Source: Bacilli bacterium
GTDB lineage: Bacteria > Bacillota_I > Bacilli_A > RF39 > UBA660
Length of the DNA: 35,145 bases
Direction of reading: 5' to 3'
Assembly: GCA_017432665.1 (NCBI GenBank)
Contig: JAFRIS010000022.1
Span: 1-35,145, forward strand
Shown here piece by piece: positions 1-7,588 of the stretch. The translations under genes and the position numbers were made by a program. Position 1 is the stretch's first letter. Every line of letters begins with the position of its first letter. The notes below the pieces were generated by a model. It saw only the letters and a program-made list of their open reading frames with translations. It was not told the DNA's origin and ran no database searches.

Positions 1-40
1 GGTTTTGGAGACCATTATTATACCATTTAACTAATCCCCT
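1..40 (-). tRNA. tRNA-Trp (CCA), 5' part, cut by window edge
   Basis: Read on the minus strand, the first 40 bases give a 5' acceptor strand AGGGGAT, a D arm with TGGT, and an anticodon arm whose 7-base loop CTCCAAA carries anticodon CCA (bases 6-8). The anticodon arm is the same as in the usual bacterial tRNA-Trp. The 3' half lies outside the window. A CCA anticodon fits TGG as the Trp codon and TGA as stop. The 5' end is inferred from the acceptor pattern. Confidence 0.85.
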
Positions 41-52
41 GTTTCAACAGAT

Positions 53-114
53 AAAAAGAGTATATCATAAAAAGTGTTTGATTTCAACAACTTTCACTTT
101 GAAATACTCTTTTT
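53..114 (-). terminator. Possible terminator after the zinc-ribbon gene
   Basis: An 11-base inverted repeat (53-63 with 104-114) closes a 40-base loop that holds a smaller TTTCA/TGAAA hairpin. On the minus strand the right arm ends in a short U run. The structure overlaps the tRNA promoter, so it may equally be chance complementarity or a leader structure. Confidence 0.35.
59..87 (-). promoter_or_regulatory. Promoter for tRNA-Trp
   Basis: On the minus strand, -35 TTGAAA (82-87) and -10 TATACT (59-64) are separated by exactly 17 bases, with an extended -10 TG. The predicted start is about 10 bases before the tRNA 5' end. It lies between the stop of the zinc-ribbon gene and the tRNA. Confidence 0.65.
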
Positions 115-1482
115 TTATTTATTTACTTTTATGTTTTCCCCTTTTACATCTTTGCTATTATCACCAATACTTCTAGTTAGATTAGCTTCTCTAGTTCTAA
201 CTTTCTTATCTTTCTTTATTACGTTAGTTAGTTCTCTTTTTGTTTCAGATTCGTAAGTATGTCTAGCTCCCCTATTTCTATATTTAGAATTATTAGTAGA
301 TGAGAATATCATAGCTACTAAGAATCCTAATATAAGAAGAACATAAGACATTCCCTTACTCATGTTAATGAAATAAGCCGCAGCCATAAATACTAAGAAT
401 ATTAATACTGTAATAGTAGTTAGTCTAATTCTATTTATTGGTACACTACCCATAGTTTCTCCTGTTCTACCATTAACTGCTACATAGTGTAGAATATCTT
501 TCTTATCTTTATAAGAATATAACCAAACTGGTAAATATGCGGATACCCATTGTTTACCTTTAATATTTAATTGTTCTGATCTCCATTTTACTCCACTATT
601 GTAGAATTCTAAGTCTTTACTTAGAGAGTTTCTTGCGACATCTTTTAATTCTTGTTCTACTTTTTCTTCAAGGTGTTCTACATTAACATCTCTTCTTTCA
701 GAGTTATAACCTACTAAATAATTAGATTGAAACTTAATACATTTATCTGTATCAAACGGCATAATACTATTAATAACATTTGTAGTTTTACTATTGTTCT
801 TATTATCAAGTTTATCAAGAGATGATTCTATTGATAAATCATCTATTGTAATATCAAACTCTCTAGTTATTTCATATACATCTATATCATATACAGTATT
901 TTCTGTTCCTGTTTCTATATCCACTTTCTTGTACTCTTTTATAAGATGTCCTGCTTCCCCTTCAAATATTCCATGACAATTAGCATCTACTAGCATATAT
1001 GGGAAATAGACTCCTATTATATTATCTGTAGTAAATTCTTCTCTAAAACGTTTATTTGCATAAAACTTTCTTTTACTTACAAACTCCTCTATTTTTTTCT
1101 TAGCGTCTTCCCTATTAAGTGAGAAAGGTAATATAACATCTGGAGTAATACCGTTTTCTACTTGTGAATTTAATGACAAGATACTTCTACACCAGTGACA
1201 TCTTGCATTAGCTGATTCTTCTCTATTTATTACTACTTCTGCTCCACAGCCATCACATTTTAATGTAATAGTATTACTAGTGTTTTCACTAATATCACTA
1301 GTTCCACTACTGCGTCTGTCATGTGTAAGATCTTTAGACTCTATTTCAAGCCCTTCTATACTTTCTGGTTCATATTCTGTGTGACAGTAATTACAAACTA
1401 ATTTTTTCTTTTCAATATTATATGTAACATCACTAACTCCACAATTAGGACATCTAACATTAGTATTATTTTGTTCTTTCAT
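115..1482 (-). CDS. Double zinc-ribbon membrane protein, paralogue of the one at 16716-18086
   Basis: A 455-residue protein of unknown role. The N-terminus has two zinc ribbons: CPNC (11-14) with CNYC (30-33), then CDGC with CHWC near residues 75-97. A long soluble middle region follows, with an IxPF motif after the second ribbon, then two hydrophobic segments (about 355-395) and a basic tail. The same order (two ribbons, IxPF, ~200-residue domain, membrane segments) is seen in the protein at 16716-18086, so the two are paralogues. TFIIB-type zinc ribbons of this sort occur in uncharacterised Bacillota membrane proteins. The start ATG has AAGGATGA upstream and a TATAAT at 1501-1506. Binding partner is unknown. 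Confidence 0.8.
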   Translation of the reverse strand: MKEQNNTNVRCPNCGVSDVTYNIEKKKLVCNYCHTEYEPESIEGLEIESKDLTHDRRSSGTSDISENTSNTITLKCDGCGAEVVINREESANARCHWCRSILSLNSQVENGITPDVILPFSLNREDAKKKIEEFVSKRKFYANKRFREEFTTDNIIGVYFPYMLVDANCHGIFEGEAGHLIKEYKKVDIETGTENTVYDIDVYEITREFDITIDDLSIESSLDKLDNKNNSKTTNVINSIMPFDTDKCIKFQSNYLVGYNSERRDVNVEHLEEKVEQELKDVARNSLSKDLEFYNSGVKWRSEQLNIKGKQWVSAYLPVWLYSYKDKKDILHYVAVNGRTGETMGSVPINRIRLTTITVLIFLVFMAAAYFINMSKGMSYVLLILGFLVAMIFSSTNNSKYRNRGARHTYESETKRELTNVIKKDKKVRTREANLTRSIGDNSKDVKGENIKVNK

Positions 1483-1515
1483 AGTATCATCCTTTATTCT
1501 ATTATATCTTACAAA

Positions 1516-1545
1516 TAAAAAAATAGATAGTTAAACTATCTATTT
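1516..1545 (-). terminator. Terminator of the GH73 gene
   Basis: An 11-bp stem (1521-1531 with 1535-1545, loop TAA) is followed on the minus strand by a U run. It starts inside the stop codon of the glucosaminidase gene. Confidence 0.8.
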
Positions 1546-2370
1546 TACTGGATCCCATTGATTTAAATTATAAGGCTCAATATAATCATTAATTAAACTA
1601 TTATCATAATTTCTACCAGTTGCATAACCACCAGCTTTTACTGCATGAGCAGCTTCCTTATAATCTTTTGCACTTCTTACAGCATCATATCTCTCTAAAG
1701 ATAGCACTTCTCCATAATCTTTAACCGCTGCTTCATAGGAATCATAATCTCTAAAGTCAGCATTTACTGATTCAATAGATTTTCCAGTATCTTCAGTAGT
1801 CCTAGCATTAACTGATTTACCACTCCAACCTGCTGATTTAATTCCAAATATATTATGACCATTACCAGGTCTTGCTTGACCAAACTTACTTTCTTTACAA
1901 GCTTGAGCTATTGTTAGAGATGGTAATATACCTTTTTCATTATATAAATTAAGAGCATATGGTAATATTTTATTAATAAAATCAGACTGATATTTTGGAC
2001 ATTTAGGATTTACATAATATCCTCCTGCTAAACCTTCAGTAATAGCAACTTTACCGTTCTCTTTAATTGATAAGAATTTAGCTTTAGAATTAGCATCAGC
2101 AGTTTGATAATTACTTTTTGATTGTGTTAAGAATGAACTTACAGTGCCAAAATTATCGCAAATTAAATTAAGTTGATTTTTTAATTTATCAAATTCTTCA
2201 CCGCAACTATCAGCAATTGGCCCCATAAAAACAGAATCATTAAGTAATTTAGTACGATTACTATCAATATTATTATTTTCTGTTTCAAGCTTACTTTTTA
2301 AAGTATCTACGGTTTTAGCACCTGCATCAAAGTTACTATATTCACCAGTTTTAATAGTCTCTTGCCCCAT
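1540..2370 (-). CDS. GH73-type glucosaminidase with a WXG100-like N-terminal domain; candidate T7SS substrate
   Basis: A 276-residue predicted peptidoglycan hydrolase. Residues about 130-276 match the LytG/FlgJ-like glucosaminidase fold: IAQACKES with the catalytic Glu160, NIFGIKSAGW, then FRDYDSYEAAVKDY and the GGYAT region typical of GH73. Residues 1-105 form two predicted amphipathic helices joined by a turn at SVFMGP, about the size and shape of a WXG100 or LXG export domain, although Trp-x-Gly itself is not present. There is no signal peptide or membrane segment, yet the substrate is outside the cell, so another export route is needed. The T7SS at 21248-26517 is the obvious candidate (inference). 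The start has AGGTGATAGT upstream and its own promoter and terminator. Confidence 0.82.
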   Translation of the reverse strand: MGQETIKTGEYSNFDAGAKTVDTLKSKLETENNNIDSNRTKLLNDSVFMGPIADSCGEEFDKLKNQLNLICDNFGTVSSFLTQSKSNYQTADANSKAKFLSIKENGKVAITEGLAGGYYVNPKCPKYQSDFINKILPYALNLYNEKGILPSLTIAQACKESKFGQARPGNGHNIFGIKSAGWSGKSVNARTTEDTGKSIESVNADFRDYDSYEAAVKDYGEVLSLERYDAVRSAKDYKEAAHAVKAGGYATGRNYDNSLINDYIEPYNLNQWDPVK

Positions 2371-2386
2371 ACTATCACCTATTATA

Positions 2387-2417
2387 ATTATAACATATAC
2401 TTATTTTATTTAGACAA
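2387..2417 (-). promoter_or_regulatory. Promoter for the GH73 gene
   Basis: Extended -10 TGTTATAAT (TATAAT at 2387-2392) with a weak -35 TTGTCT (2412-2417) at a 19-base spacing. It is followed by AGGTGATAGT and the ATG. Confidence 0.5.
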
Positions 2418-2420
2418 TTA

Positions 2421-2429
2421 TGTTAAAAT
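2421..2429 (+). promoter_or_regulatory. Extended -10 for the exonuclease III gene
   Basis: TGTTAAAAT, an extended -10 with no clear -35, lies 20 bases before the start codon, divergent from the GH73 promoter. Confidence 0.4.
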
Positions 2430-2449
2430 TATAGTGTAAAGGAGTATAT

Positions 2450-3199
2450 ATGAAAATAATATCATGGAATGTCGCAGGACTAAGAGCTTGTTTAAATAAA
2501 GGTTTAGATAGATTCTTTTCTAAAGAAAAAGCTGATATCTATTGTTTTCAAGAAACTAAGGTATTGGAGGAACAAAATCCCTTTCATCCTTTAGGTTATA
2601 AAGAGTTTTTATTCCCAGCCGAAAGAAAAGGATATTCAGGTACAATGATTTATTCTAAAATAGAACCTATTAGTGTTAAATATGGTATTGATGATTCCGA
2701 ATATGATAGTGAAGGAAGAACAATCACCTTAGAATTTGATGATTTTTATTTAGTTAATTGCTATGTACCTAATGCTAAAAGAGAATTAGAAAGAATGGAT
2801 TCTCGAATGAGATTCGAAGATCTTATGAGAAATTACTTACTTGATTTAAAACTTAAGAAAAATGTTATTTACTGTGGAGATTTAAACGTTGCTCATGAAG
2901 AAATAGATATTAAGAATCCTAAAACTAATCACTTTTCTGCTGGATTTACTGATCAAGAAAGAAATAAAATGACTGAGTTATTAAATAGTGGTTTTATTGA
3001 TACTTATAGGTATTATAATCCTAATGAGGTTAAATATACTTGGTGGAGTTATATGTTTCAATCTAGAAGTAAAGATATTGGTTGGAGAATAGATTATTTT
3101 ATAGTTAATAAAGATTTTATTGCTAATGTTAAGAATGTTTTAATTTATAGTGATGTTCAAGGTAGTGATCATTGTCCTATTGGAATTGAAATTGAATAA
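2450..3199 (+). CDS. xth: Exodeoxyribonuclease III (AP endonuclease)
   Basis: A 249-residue member of the ExoIII/APE1 family, which cuts abasic DNA and degrades 3' ends in base excision repair. All family blocks are present: WNVAGLRA at the N-terminus, FQETK with the metal-binding Glu, the GYSGT block, YVPNA, CGDLNVAH, TWWSYMF...DIGWRIDYF, and SDHCPIG with the catalytic Asp-His at the C-terminus. The length is normal. AAAGGAG is well placed before the ATG. The next gene follows after about 26 bases and may be cotranscribed. Also called exoA in Bacilli. Confidence 0.96.
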   Translation: MKIISWNVAGLRACLNKGLDRFFSKEKADIYCFQETKVLEEQNPFHPLGYKEFLFPAERKGYSGTMIYSKIEPISVKYGIDDSEYDSEGRTITLEFDDFYLVNCYVPNAKRELERMDSRMRFEDLMRNYLLDLKLKKNVIYCGDLNVAHEEIDIKNPKTNHFSAGFTDQERNKMTELLNSGFIDTYRYYNPNEVKYTWWSYMFQSRSKDIGWRIDYFIVNKDFIANVKNVLIYSDVQGSDHCPIGIEIE

Positions 3200-3225
3200 T
3201 GCTATAATGAATGATAGGTGAGAAT

Positions 3226-3834
3226 ATGAATGATTTTAAAACTACAATGAAGGAAAAAATTAAACAATATTCTAATAAACAATACTTAGATGATTATATA
3301 AAAAATGAATACTTAACAGATGATGGAGATGCTGATATCTACATAAAGTTAAGTAATAAACATCAATTGTTTGATGAAAGAACCATTAATAATCAGCTTG
3401 ATTTAAATAATGAAATTTATGAGTTTGTTGAAGAAAAAACTTCTATGTTAGATTGTAATGTTCAAATTCAATTTCATATATTAGGATTAAATTTAACTAA
3501 AGAAGAACAAGGTAGAGTTCAACATATTATGAAAGAGCATTATGCAATTGAATTATATAAAATTCAAAAAGAATATATTAGGTATCGTAATGAAATATTT
3601 AAATTGATATTAATAGGTATTTTATCATTAACATTTTATGGCTTTTTGTATTTTAATACTACTTTTGATTTCTTTATGGAAGTATTCTGCTTCATCTTTT
3701 CATTTGCTTTATGGCAAGGAATTGAAAACATAATCTATGATTTTAAAGATGTGCGTATGACTAGAAATGATATTACTCAGAATTTACTTATGAACGTAGT
3801 ATTTGATGAAAAAGAAAAAGATATCAAAAAATGA
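3226..3834 (+). CDS. Unknown protein with two C-terminal membrane segments
   Basis: A 202-residue protein not recognised. The chosen start is the ATG at 3226, because AGGTGAG lies just before it; an in-frame ATG at 3211 would put this site inside the gene. The first ~125 residues are soluble, charged and mixed helix/strand. Two hydrophobic segments follow (about residues 128-147 and 151-170), then a short cytoplasmic tail. The gene ends in TGA inside a terminator stem. It probably shares a transcript with xth, but nothing suggests a shared role. Confidence 0.75.
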   Translation: MNDFKTTMKEKIKQYSNKQYLDDYIKNEYLTDDGDADIYIKLSNKHQLFDERTINNQLDLNNEIYEFVEEKTSMLDCNVQIQFHILGLNLTKEEQGRVQHIMKEHYAIELYKIQKEYIRYRNEIFKLILIGILSLTFYGFLYFNTTFDFFMEVFCFIFSFALWQGIENIIYDFKDVRMTRNDITQNLLMNVVFDEKEKDIKK

Positions 3835-3845
3835 TATCTTTTTTT
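3815..3845. terminator. Terminator between convergent genes
   Basis: A 12-bp stem (3815-3826 with 3832-3843, loop of five A) with A and U runs on both sides. It contains the TGA stop of the + gene and abuts the stop of the aquaporin gene, so it can serve both directions. Confidence 0.85.
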
Positions 3846-4530
3846 ATTTTCTAGATTTTTTAGTAGTCTTTTTTTCTTCGTTTAAATATTTAAATAAGAC
3901 TGCTGCTAAAGATCCTCCTACCAATGGTGCTAATATGAATACCCATACTTGTTTTAAAGCACTACCTCCTAAGAAGATAGCTGGTGCTAAACTTCTAGCT
4001 GGGTTAACTGATGTACCAGTTAATCTAATTCCTATCAAGTGTACGAATGTTAATGTTAAACCAATAACTATACCAGACACACTAGATTTCTTTTCATCAC
4101 TAGTTACTCCTAAAATAGTATAAATAAATACACATGTTAGAATTACTTCAGTAACTATAGCTCCTAGTAAACTAATATTAGTTGCTGATAAATTACCATA
4201 TCCATTAGCTCCTAGAGCAACAGTTCCTAGACTAGTAGTACTTAGAATTAAGTAAAGAATAGCAGTTCCAGCCAAAGCACCTAAAACTTGCGCAATTACA
4301 TAACCGCAAAAATCTTTAACTGCTAGTTTTTTAGAAATTAGCATTGCTAAAGATACTGCTGGATTTACATGACATCCAGAAACATCACCTATTACATATG
4401 CCATCGCAACTATTGCTAAACCGAATGCTAATGCTGTCGCAACTAAATCTCCTCCTGAAACTACTGCAATACCTGTTCCAAATAATACTAAAACTAGTGT
4501 TCCGATAAATTCTGCACAATACTTTTTCAA
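3844..4530 (-). CDS. aqpZ: Aquaporin Z-type water channel
   Basis: A 228-residue MIP-family channel with six membrane segments and two half-helix NPA motifs, HVNPAVS (Asn56) and SVNPARS (Asn176). By alignment with AqpZ the selectivity filter is Phe36, His164, Thr173 and Arg179, the water-specific set, not the Trp/Gly/Phe set of glycerol facilitators. A water channel is therefore more likely than GlpF. The start is TTG with AAGGAG 8 bases upstream; a nearby ATG is out of frame. The C-terminus is lysine-rich. It is a monocistronic gene with its own promoter. Confidence 0.92.
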   Translation of the reverse strand: MKKYCAEFIGTLVLVLFGTGIAVVSGGDLVATALAFGLAIVAMAYVIGDVSGCHVNPAVSLAMLISKKLAVKDFCGYVIAQVLGALAGTAILYLILSTTSLGTVALGANGYGNLSATNISLLGAIVTEVILTCVFIYTILGVTSDEKKSSVSGIVIGLTLTFVHLIGIRLTGTSVNPARSLAPAIFLGGSALKQVWVFILAPLVGGSLAAVLFKYLNEEKKTTKKSRK

Positions 4531-4554
4531 AGCCCATTCTCCTTTCTTGGTTTT

Positions 4555-4583
4555 ATTCTAATTCGATTTAAAATATATGTCAA
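4555..4583 (-). promoter_or_regulatory. Promoter for aqpZ
   Basis: On the minus strand, a consensus -35 TTGACA (4578-4583), 17-base spacer and -10 TAGAAT (4555-4560). Confidence 0.75.
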
Positions 4584-4625
4584 TTATTATTAATCTTATG
4601 ATATAATTATTTTGGATGTGATAGT

Positions 4626-5369
4626 ATGGATGAACACGAAAGAAAGAAAAGTTATATATTAACTTCTGTTAGAACTATATATGTAAAATATAAATATTTA
4701 TTTACTGAAAGTCTTGAAGTATTAGAGAAAAAGGCTTTAGATATCTTCATGAATAAAGATTTAAGCGATGATCAAATCATTGAAGAAATGATGAGAATCG
4801 TTGAACAAAGAATTATGAATTATGAAAACAAAGAAAAAAATCCTAGTCCAGAAAATATTCCTATAGAGGAACAAAGGCATTATGACTTAAATGATTTATT
4901 TGATTGTAGAATTACTAAAAATTGTCTACATATCCATGTAGTTCCTAAATCAGTAAAAAAAGATATGGCTCAAGCTGGAGGCCCTAGTAGATATCTAAAA
5001 GATGTAGTTACTCCTAAATTAGATGATGCTTTAGCTAAAATAAATGAAATACTAAATACTTCTGAAAAAGAAATTACTGTGATAATGGCTGTATCTCCTA
5101 CATTAAGATTAACTAAGAATCTTTTTAGTGAAAGAGGTTTTGATGTTAGTGAAACTAAAGAAGATGTTTTTCAAAAGATGTTTGGCGATACTAAGATTTT
5201 TAAAGCTGTAATTTCACGTGAAAAATTTATGAGTATTCAAAGATCTACTGAAAAATCTAATTCTAAAAGTGAATTAGATGAAATGTTTAATAATAAAGAA
5301 TCATCTGAAGAAGTTAGTAATACTTCTGAAAATAATTTTCATAAAAAGATTAATTCTAATCAGACATAG
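4626..5369 (+). CDS. Unknown soluble protein, 247 residues
   Basis: Family not recognised. Three parts can be seen: a helical N-terminus (1-75) rich in Lys and Glu; a central mixed alpha/beta domain (about 85-200) with HIHVVPK, a GGPSRYL loop and a hydrophobic VIMAVSPTL strand; and a Ser/Glu/Asn-rich, probably disordered tail (205-247). There is no signal peptide or membrane segment, so it is probably cytoplasmic. An ATGATATAAT-type extended -10 lies at about 4600, with GGATGTGAT before the ATG. A terminator follows, so it is likely monocistronic. Confidence 0.75.
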   Translation: MDEHERKKSYILTSVRTIYVKYKYLFTESLEVLEKKALDIFMNKDLSDDQIIEEMMRIVEQRIMNYENKEKNPSPENIPIEEQRHYDLNDLFDCRITKNCLHIHVVPKSVKKDMAQAGGPSRYLKDVVTPKLDDALAKINEILNTSEKEITVIMAVSPTLRLTKNLFSERGFDVSETKEDVFQKMFGDTKIFKAVISREKFMSIQRSTEKSNSKSELDEMFNNKESSEEVSNTSENNFHKKINSNQT

Positions 5370-5384
5370 TACATATAAAATATT

Positions 5385-5406
5385 AAAATAGCTTCGGCTA
5401 TTTTTT
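5385..5406 (+). terminator. Terminator
   Basis: An AAAATAGC/GCTATTTT stem with a stable TTCG tetraloop and a U run (5401-5406), 16 bases after the stop of the 247-residue protein. Confidence 0.9.
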
Positions 5407-5438
5407 GTTTTGTGTTAAAATATTTTAGAGGGATATTT

Positions 5439-6323
5439 ATGAATTTATTAACTAATTGTACAATTTGTCCTAGAAAATGTGGAGTAAATAGATATAAGGA
5501 AAAAGGTTATTGTGGAGCTTCTAACAAAGTAAAACTGGCTTATTATAGTCTTCATAAATGGGAAGAACCTGTTATTTCTGGTACTAAAGGTAGTGGGACT
5601 ATTTTCTTTTCTCATTGTAATCTTAGATGTTTATATTGTCAGAATAAGAAGATATCTTTAGATGGTTATGGTAAAGAAATATCTAATAAGAGACTAGAAG
5701 AAATAATCTTGGAATTACAAGAAAAAGGTGCTCATAATATTAATTTAGTTACCCCTACTCACTATACTCCCCAAATTAGAAAAGTATTAATAAAGGTTAA
5801 AGATAAATTACATATACCTGTAGTTTATAATACAAGTAGTTATGAAAATGTAGGTACCTTAATGATGATGAGAGGTCTAGTTGATATTTATTTAGCTGAT
5901 TTACGCTACTTTGATGACTCTTTAGGGGAAAAGTATTCTGGTTGTAGAAACTATTTTGAAACTGCTACTATGGCTATTGATGAAATGTATAGACAGATAG
6001 GTAAATTTGAAATAAAAAACAATCTTATGAAAAAAGGATTAATAGTTAGAGTATTAATTCTACCTGGTCATAAACATGAAGCTAAAGAAATAATTAATTA
6101 CTTATATAAAACTTATAAAGATGATATTTTCATTAGTATTATGAATCAATATACTCCACCTAGTACTTGTAAGTATGATAATTTACTTAAAAAGTTATCT
6201 GAAGAGGACTATGATGAGGTAATTAATTTTGCATTAACTATTGGAGTTACTAATGCCTTTATTCAAGAAGGAGATACGGCTAAGGAAAGTTTTATTCCAA
6301 AATTTGATAAATCAATTGTTTAA
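5439..6323 (+). CDS. Radical SAM protein, PflA-like
   Basis: A 294-residue radical SAM enzyme of the family annotated as 'putative pyruvate formate-lyase activating enzyme'. An N-terminal four-cysteine block reads CTICPRKCGVNR...GYCG (Cys7, 10, 14, 25), probably a zinc or auxiliary site. The 4Fe-4S motif that splits SAM follows as CNLRCLYC (Cys60, 64, 67), then a TIM-barrel region. True PflA lacks the N-terminal cysteine block, and no glycyl-radical enzyme is encoded nearby, so the substrate is unknown. The start is placed at the ATG at 5439, which has AGAGGG upstream; an in-frame GTG at 5412 has no ribosome site. Confidence 0.88.
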   Translation: MNLLTNCTICPRKCGVNRYKEKGYCGASNKVKLAYYSLHKWEEPVISGTKGSGTIFFSHCNLRCLYCQNKKISLDGYGKEISNKRLEEIILELQEKGAHNINLVTPTHYTPQIRKVLIKVKDKLHIPVVYNTSSYENVGTLMMMRGLVDIYLADLRYFDDSLGEKYSGCRNYFETATMAIDEMYRQIGKFEIKNNLMKKGLIVRVLILPGHKHEAKEIINYLYKTYKDDIFISIMNQYTPPSTCKYDNLLKKLSEEDYDEVINFALTIGVTNAFIQEGDTAKESFIPKFDKSIV

Positions 6324-6344
6324 TTATTTGTTTTGTGTTATTAT
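6316..6344 (+). promoter_or_regulatory. Promoter for the thioredoxin-fold gene
   Basis: -35 TTGTTT (6316-6321), 17-base spacer and -10 TATTAT (6339-6344), overlapping the stop of the radical SAM gene and followed by a full AGGAGG site. Confidence 0.6.
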
Positions 6345-6361
6345 TTTTATAGGAGGTTTTT

Positions 6362-6928
6362 ATGAAAAATATTAAGTATTTGGTGATTTTATTAGTAGTT
6401 TCTTTATTAGTTCCAGTTGCTGTTTTTGCTGCTGATGAAGAAGTAGTTGCTGAAAATCCAGAAGCAACAGATAACAAAGTTCCAGTTTATATTTTCAGAG
6501 GTGAAGGATGTCCTCACTGTGAAGAAGCTTTAACTTGGTTCAGTGGTATCGAAGGAGAATATGGAAGCAAATATAAAATCGTTGATTATGAAACATGGTA
6601 CAACGAAGACAATGCTGCTTTAATGGAAAAAGTTGCTAAAGCTAGAGGTGAAACAGCTGAAGGTGTTCCATATATCATTATCGGAGACAAATCTTGGAGC
6701 GGATTCTCTGAAGCGGATTATGCTGAAGAAATCAAAACTCAAATTGATGCTGTATATGCTCAAGATGTATCTGCTAGATATGATGTTATGAAATATCTTG
6801 ATAATCCTACTAAGAAAAAATCTAGTGATGATAATGGAAGCAATGATGCATTAATCCTACTTCTTATTTTAGTAATTGCTGGTGGATTAGGATTTGGTAT
6901 CTATAAAGCTAGATCAACTGCAAAATAA
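6362..6928 (+). CDS. Secreted, membrane-anchored thioredoxin-fold protein
   Basis: A 188-residue protein with an N-terminal signal peptide (about 1-23, ending VFA-A), a thioredoxin-like domain (about 38-140) with a CPHC redox pair at Cys50 and Cys53, and a C-terminal membrane segment (163-182) followed by a short positive end. It would therefore face the outside, anchored by its tail. CPHC resembles DsbA or glutaredoxin-like oxidoreductases. The strong AGGAGG site and fewer A/T-ending rare choices than neighbouring genes suggest good expression (inference). A thiol exchange role on exported proteins is plausible; the partner is unknown. Confidence 0.85.
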   Translation: MKNIKYLVILLVVSLLVPVAVFAADEEVVAENPEATDNKVPVYIFRGEGCPHCEEALTWFSGIEGEYGSKYKIVDYETWYNEDNAALMEKVAKARGETAEGVPYIIIGDKSWSGFSEADYAEEIKTQIDAVYAQDVSARYDVMKYLDNPTKKKSSDDNGSNDALILLLILVIAGGLGFGIYKARSTAK

Positions 6929-6950
6929 AAAGACCAAAGGGTCTTTTTTT
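6927..6950. terminator. Bidirectional terminator
   Basis: A 9-bp stem AAAAAGACC/GGTCTTTTT (6927-6935 with 6940-6948) with a U run on the + strand and an A run allowing use from the other side. It separates two convergent genes. Confidence 0.88.
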
Positions 6951-7573
6951 TATGAATTTTTCATTATTACATCTTGGATACAATCACTTATTTCTTCACA
7001 ACTATCAATTGTTTCTTCAAAACACTTATAAATATTTACCCATTTGATTAACTCGATTGGGTCTTTTTCTTCTTTATATAAATTAGAAACAATTCGCTCA
7101 TATACTCTATCACCTTGTTCTTCTAATTTATTAACAACAATAACTTTTTCTTTTATTAATTCTGGATGCTTTAAATCGCTTAGTTTTTCAAAAACACCTT
7201 TTACGGCTTTTGCTGCTTGAACTAAAATATCTACGAATTCTAAGATATCTCCTTTAACTTTTTTTACATTTAGTATTTTAAAATCAATAGCTATTTCATC
7301 AATACCATCTTCTATATCATCTAATTTATTAATAATCACAGCTATATCTTCTCTTTCAATTGGTGGTAAAAAATCTTTTATTAAATACTCACGCATTTTA
7401 TGAACTACTCTATCTGATGAGTGTTCCAACTTATGTATTTCTTCGATACTTTTATCTAATTGTTCTACATTAAAATTATTCATTAATTCTTTTAGTTTAT
7501 TAGATGATTCTTCAATATATTCTGTTACTTTTATAAATTCTTCAAAATAATCATATTTTTCTTTTTTCTTCAT
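6950..7573 (-). CDS. DUF47/PhoU-like partner of the PiT transporter
   Basis: A 207-residue all-helical protein of the DUF47 (TIGR00153) family. These proteins are normally encoded beside PiT phosphate transporters, as here (15 bases downstream), and are thought to control transport. Repeated acidic helices carry the family's metal-binding type pattern: HKLEHSSDRVVH (about 47-58) and KLEEQGDRVYE (about 150-160), with DDIEDGIDEI between them. AGAAGGAG lies before the ATG. Confidence 0.9.
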   Translation of the reverse strand: MKKKEKYDYFEEFIKVTEYIEESSNKLKELMNNFNVEQLDKSIEEIHKLEHSSDRVVHKMREYLIKDFLPPIEREDIAVIINKLDDIEDGIDEIAIDFKILNVKKVKGDILEFVDILVQAAKAVKGVFEKLSDLKHPELIKEKVIVVNKLEEQGDRVYERIVSNLYKEEKDPIELIKWVNIYKCFEETIDSCEEISDCIQDVIMKNS

Positions 7574-7588
7574 ATTGTTCTCCTTCTA

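Noticed and set aside
74-256. Short + strand ORF of 60 residues opposite the zinc-ribbon gene
   Set aside because: Antisense to a well-supported gene, no ribosome site, hydrophobic Ser/Phe/Leu content from reading an AT-rich complement.
3844-4530. Glycerol facilitator (GlpF)
   Set aside because: Selectivity filter residues are Phe/His/Thr/Arg as in AqpZ, and no glycerol genes are nearby.
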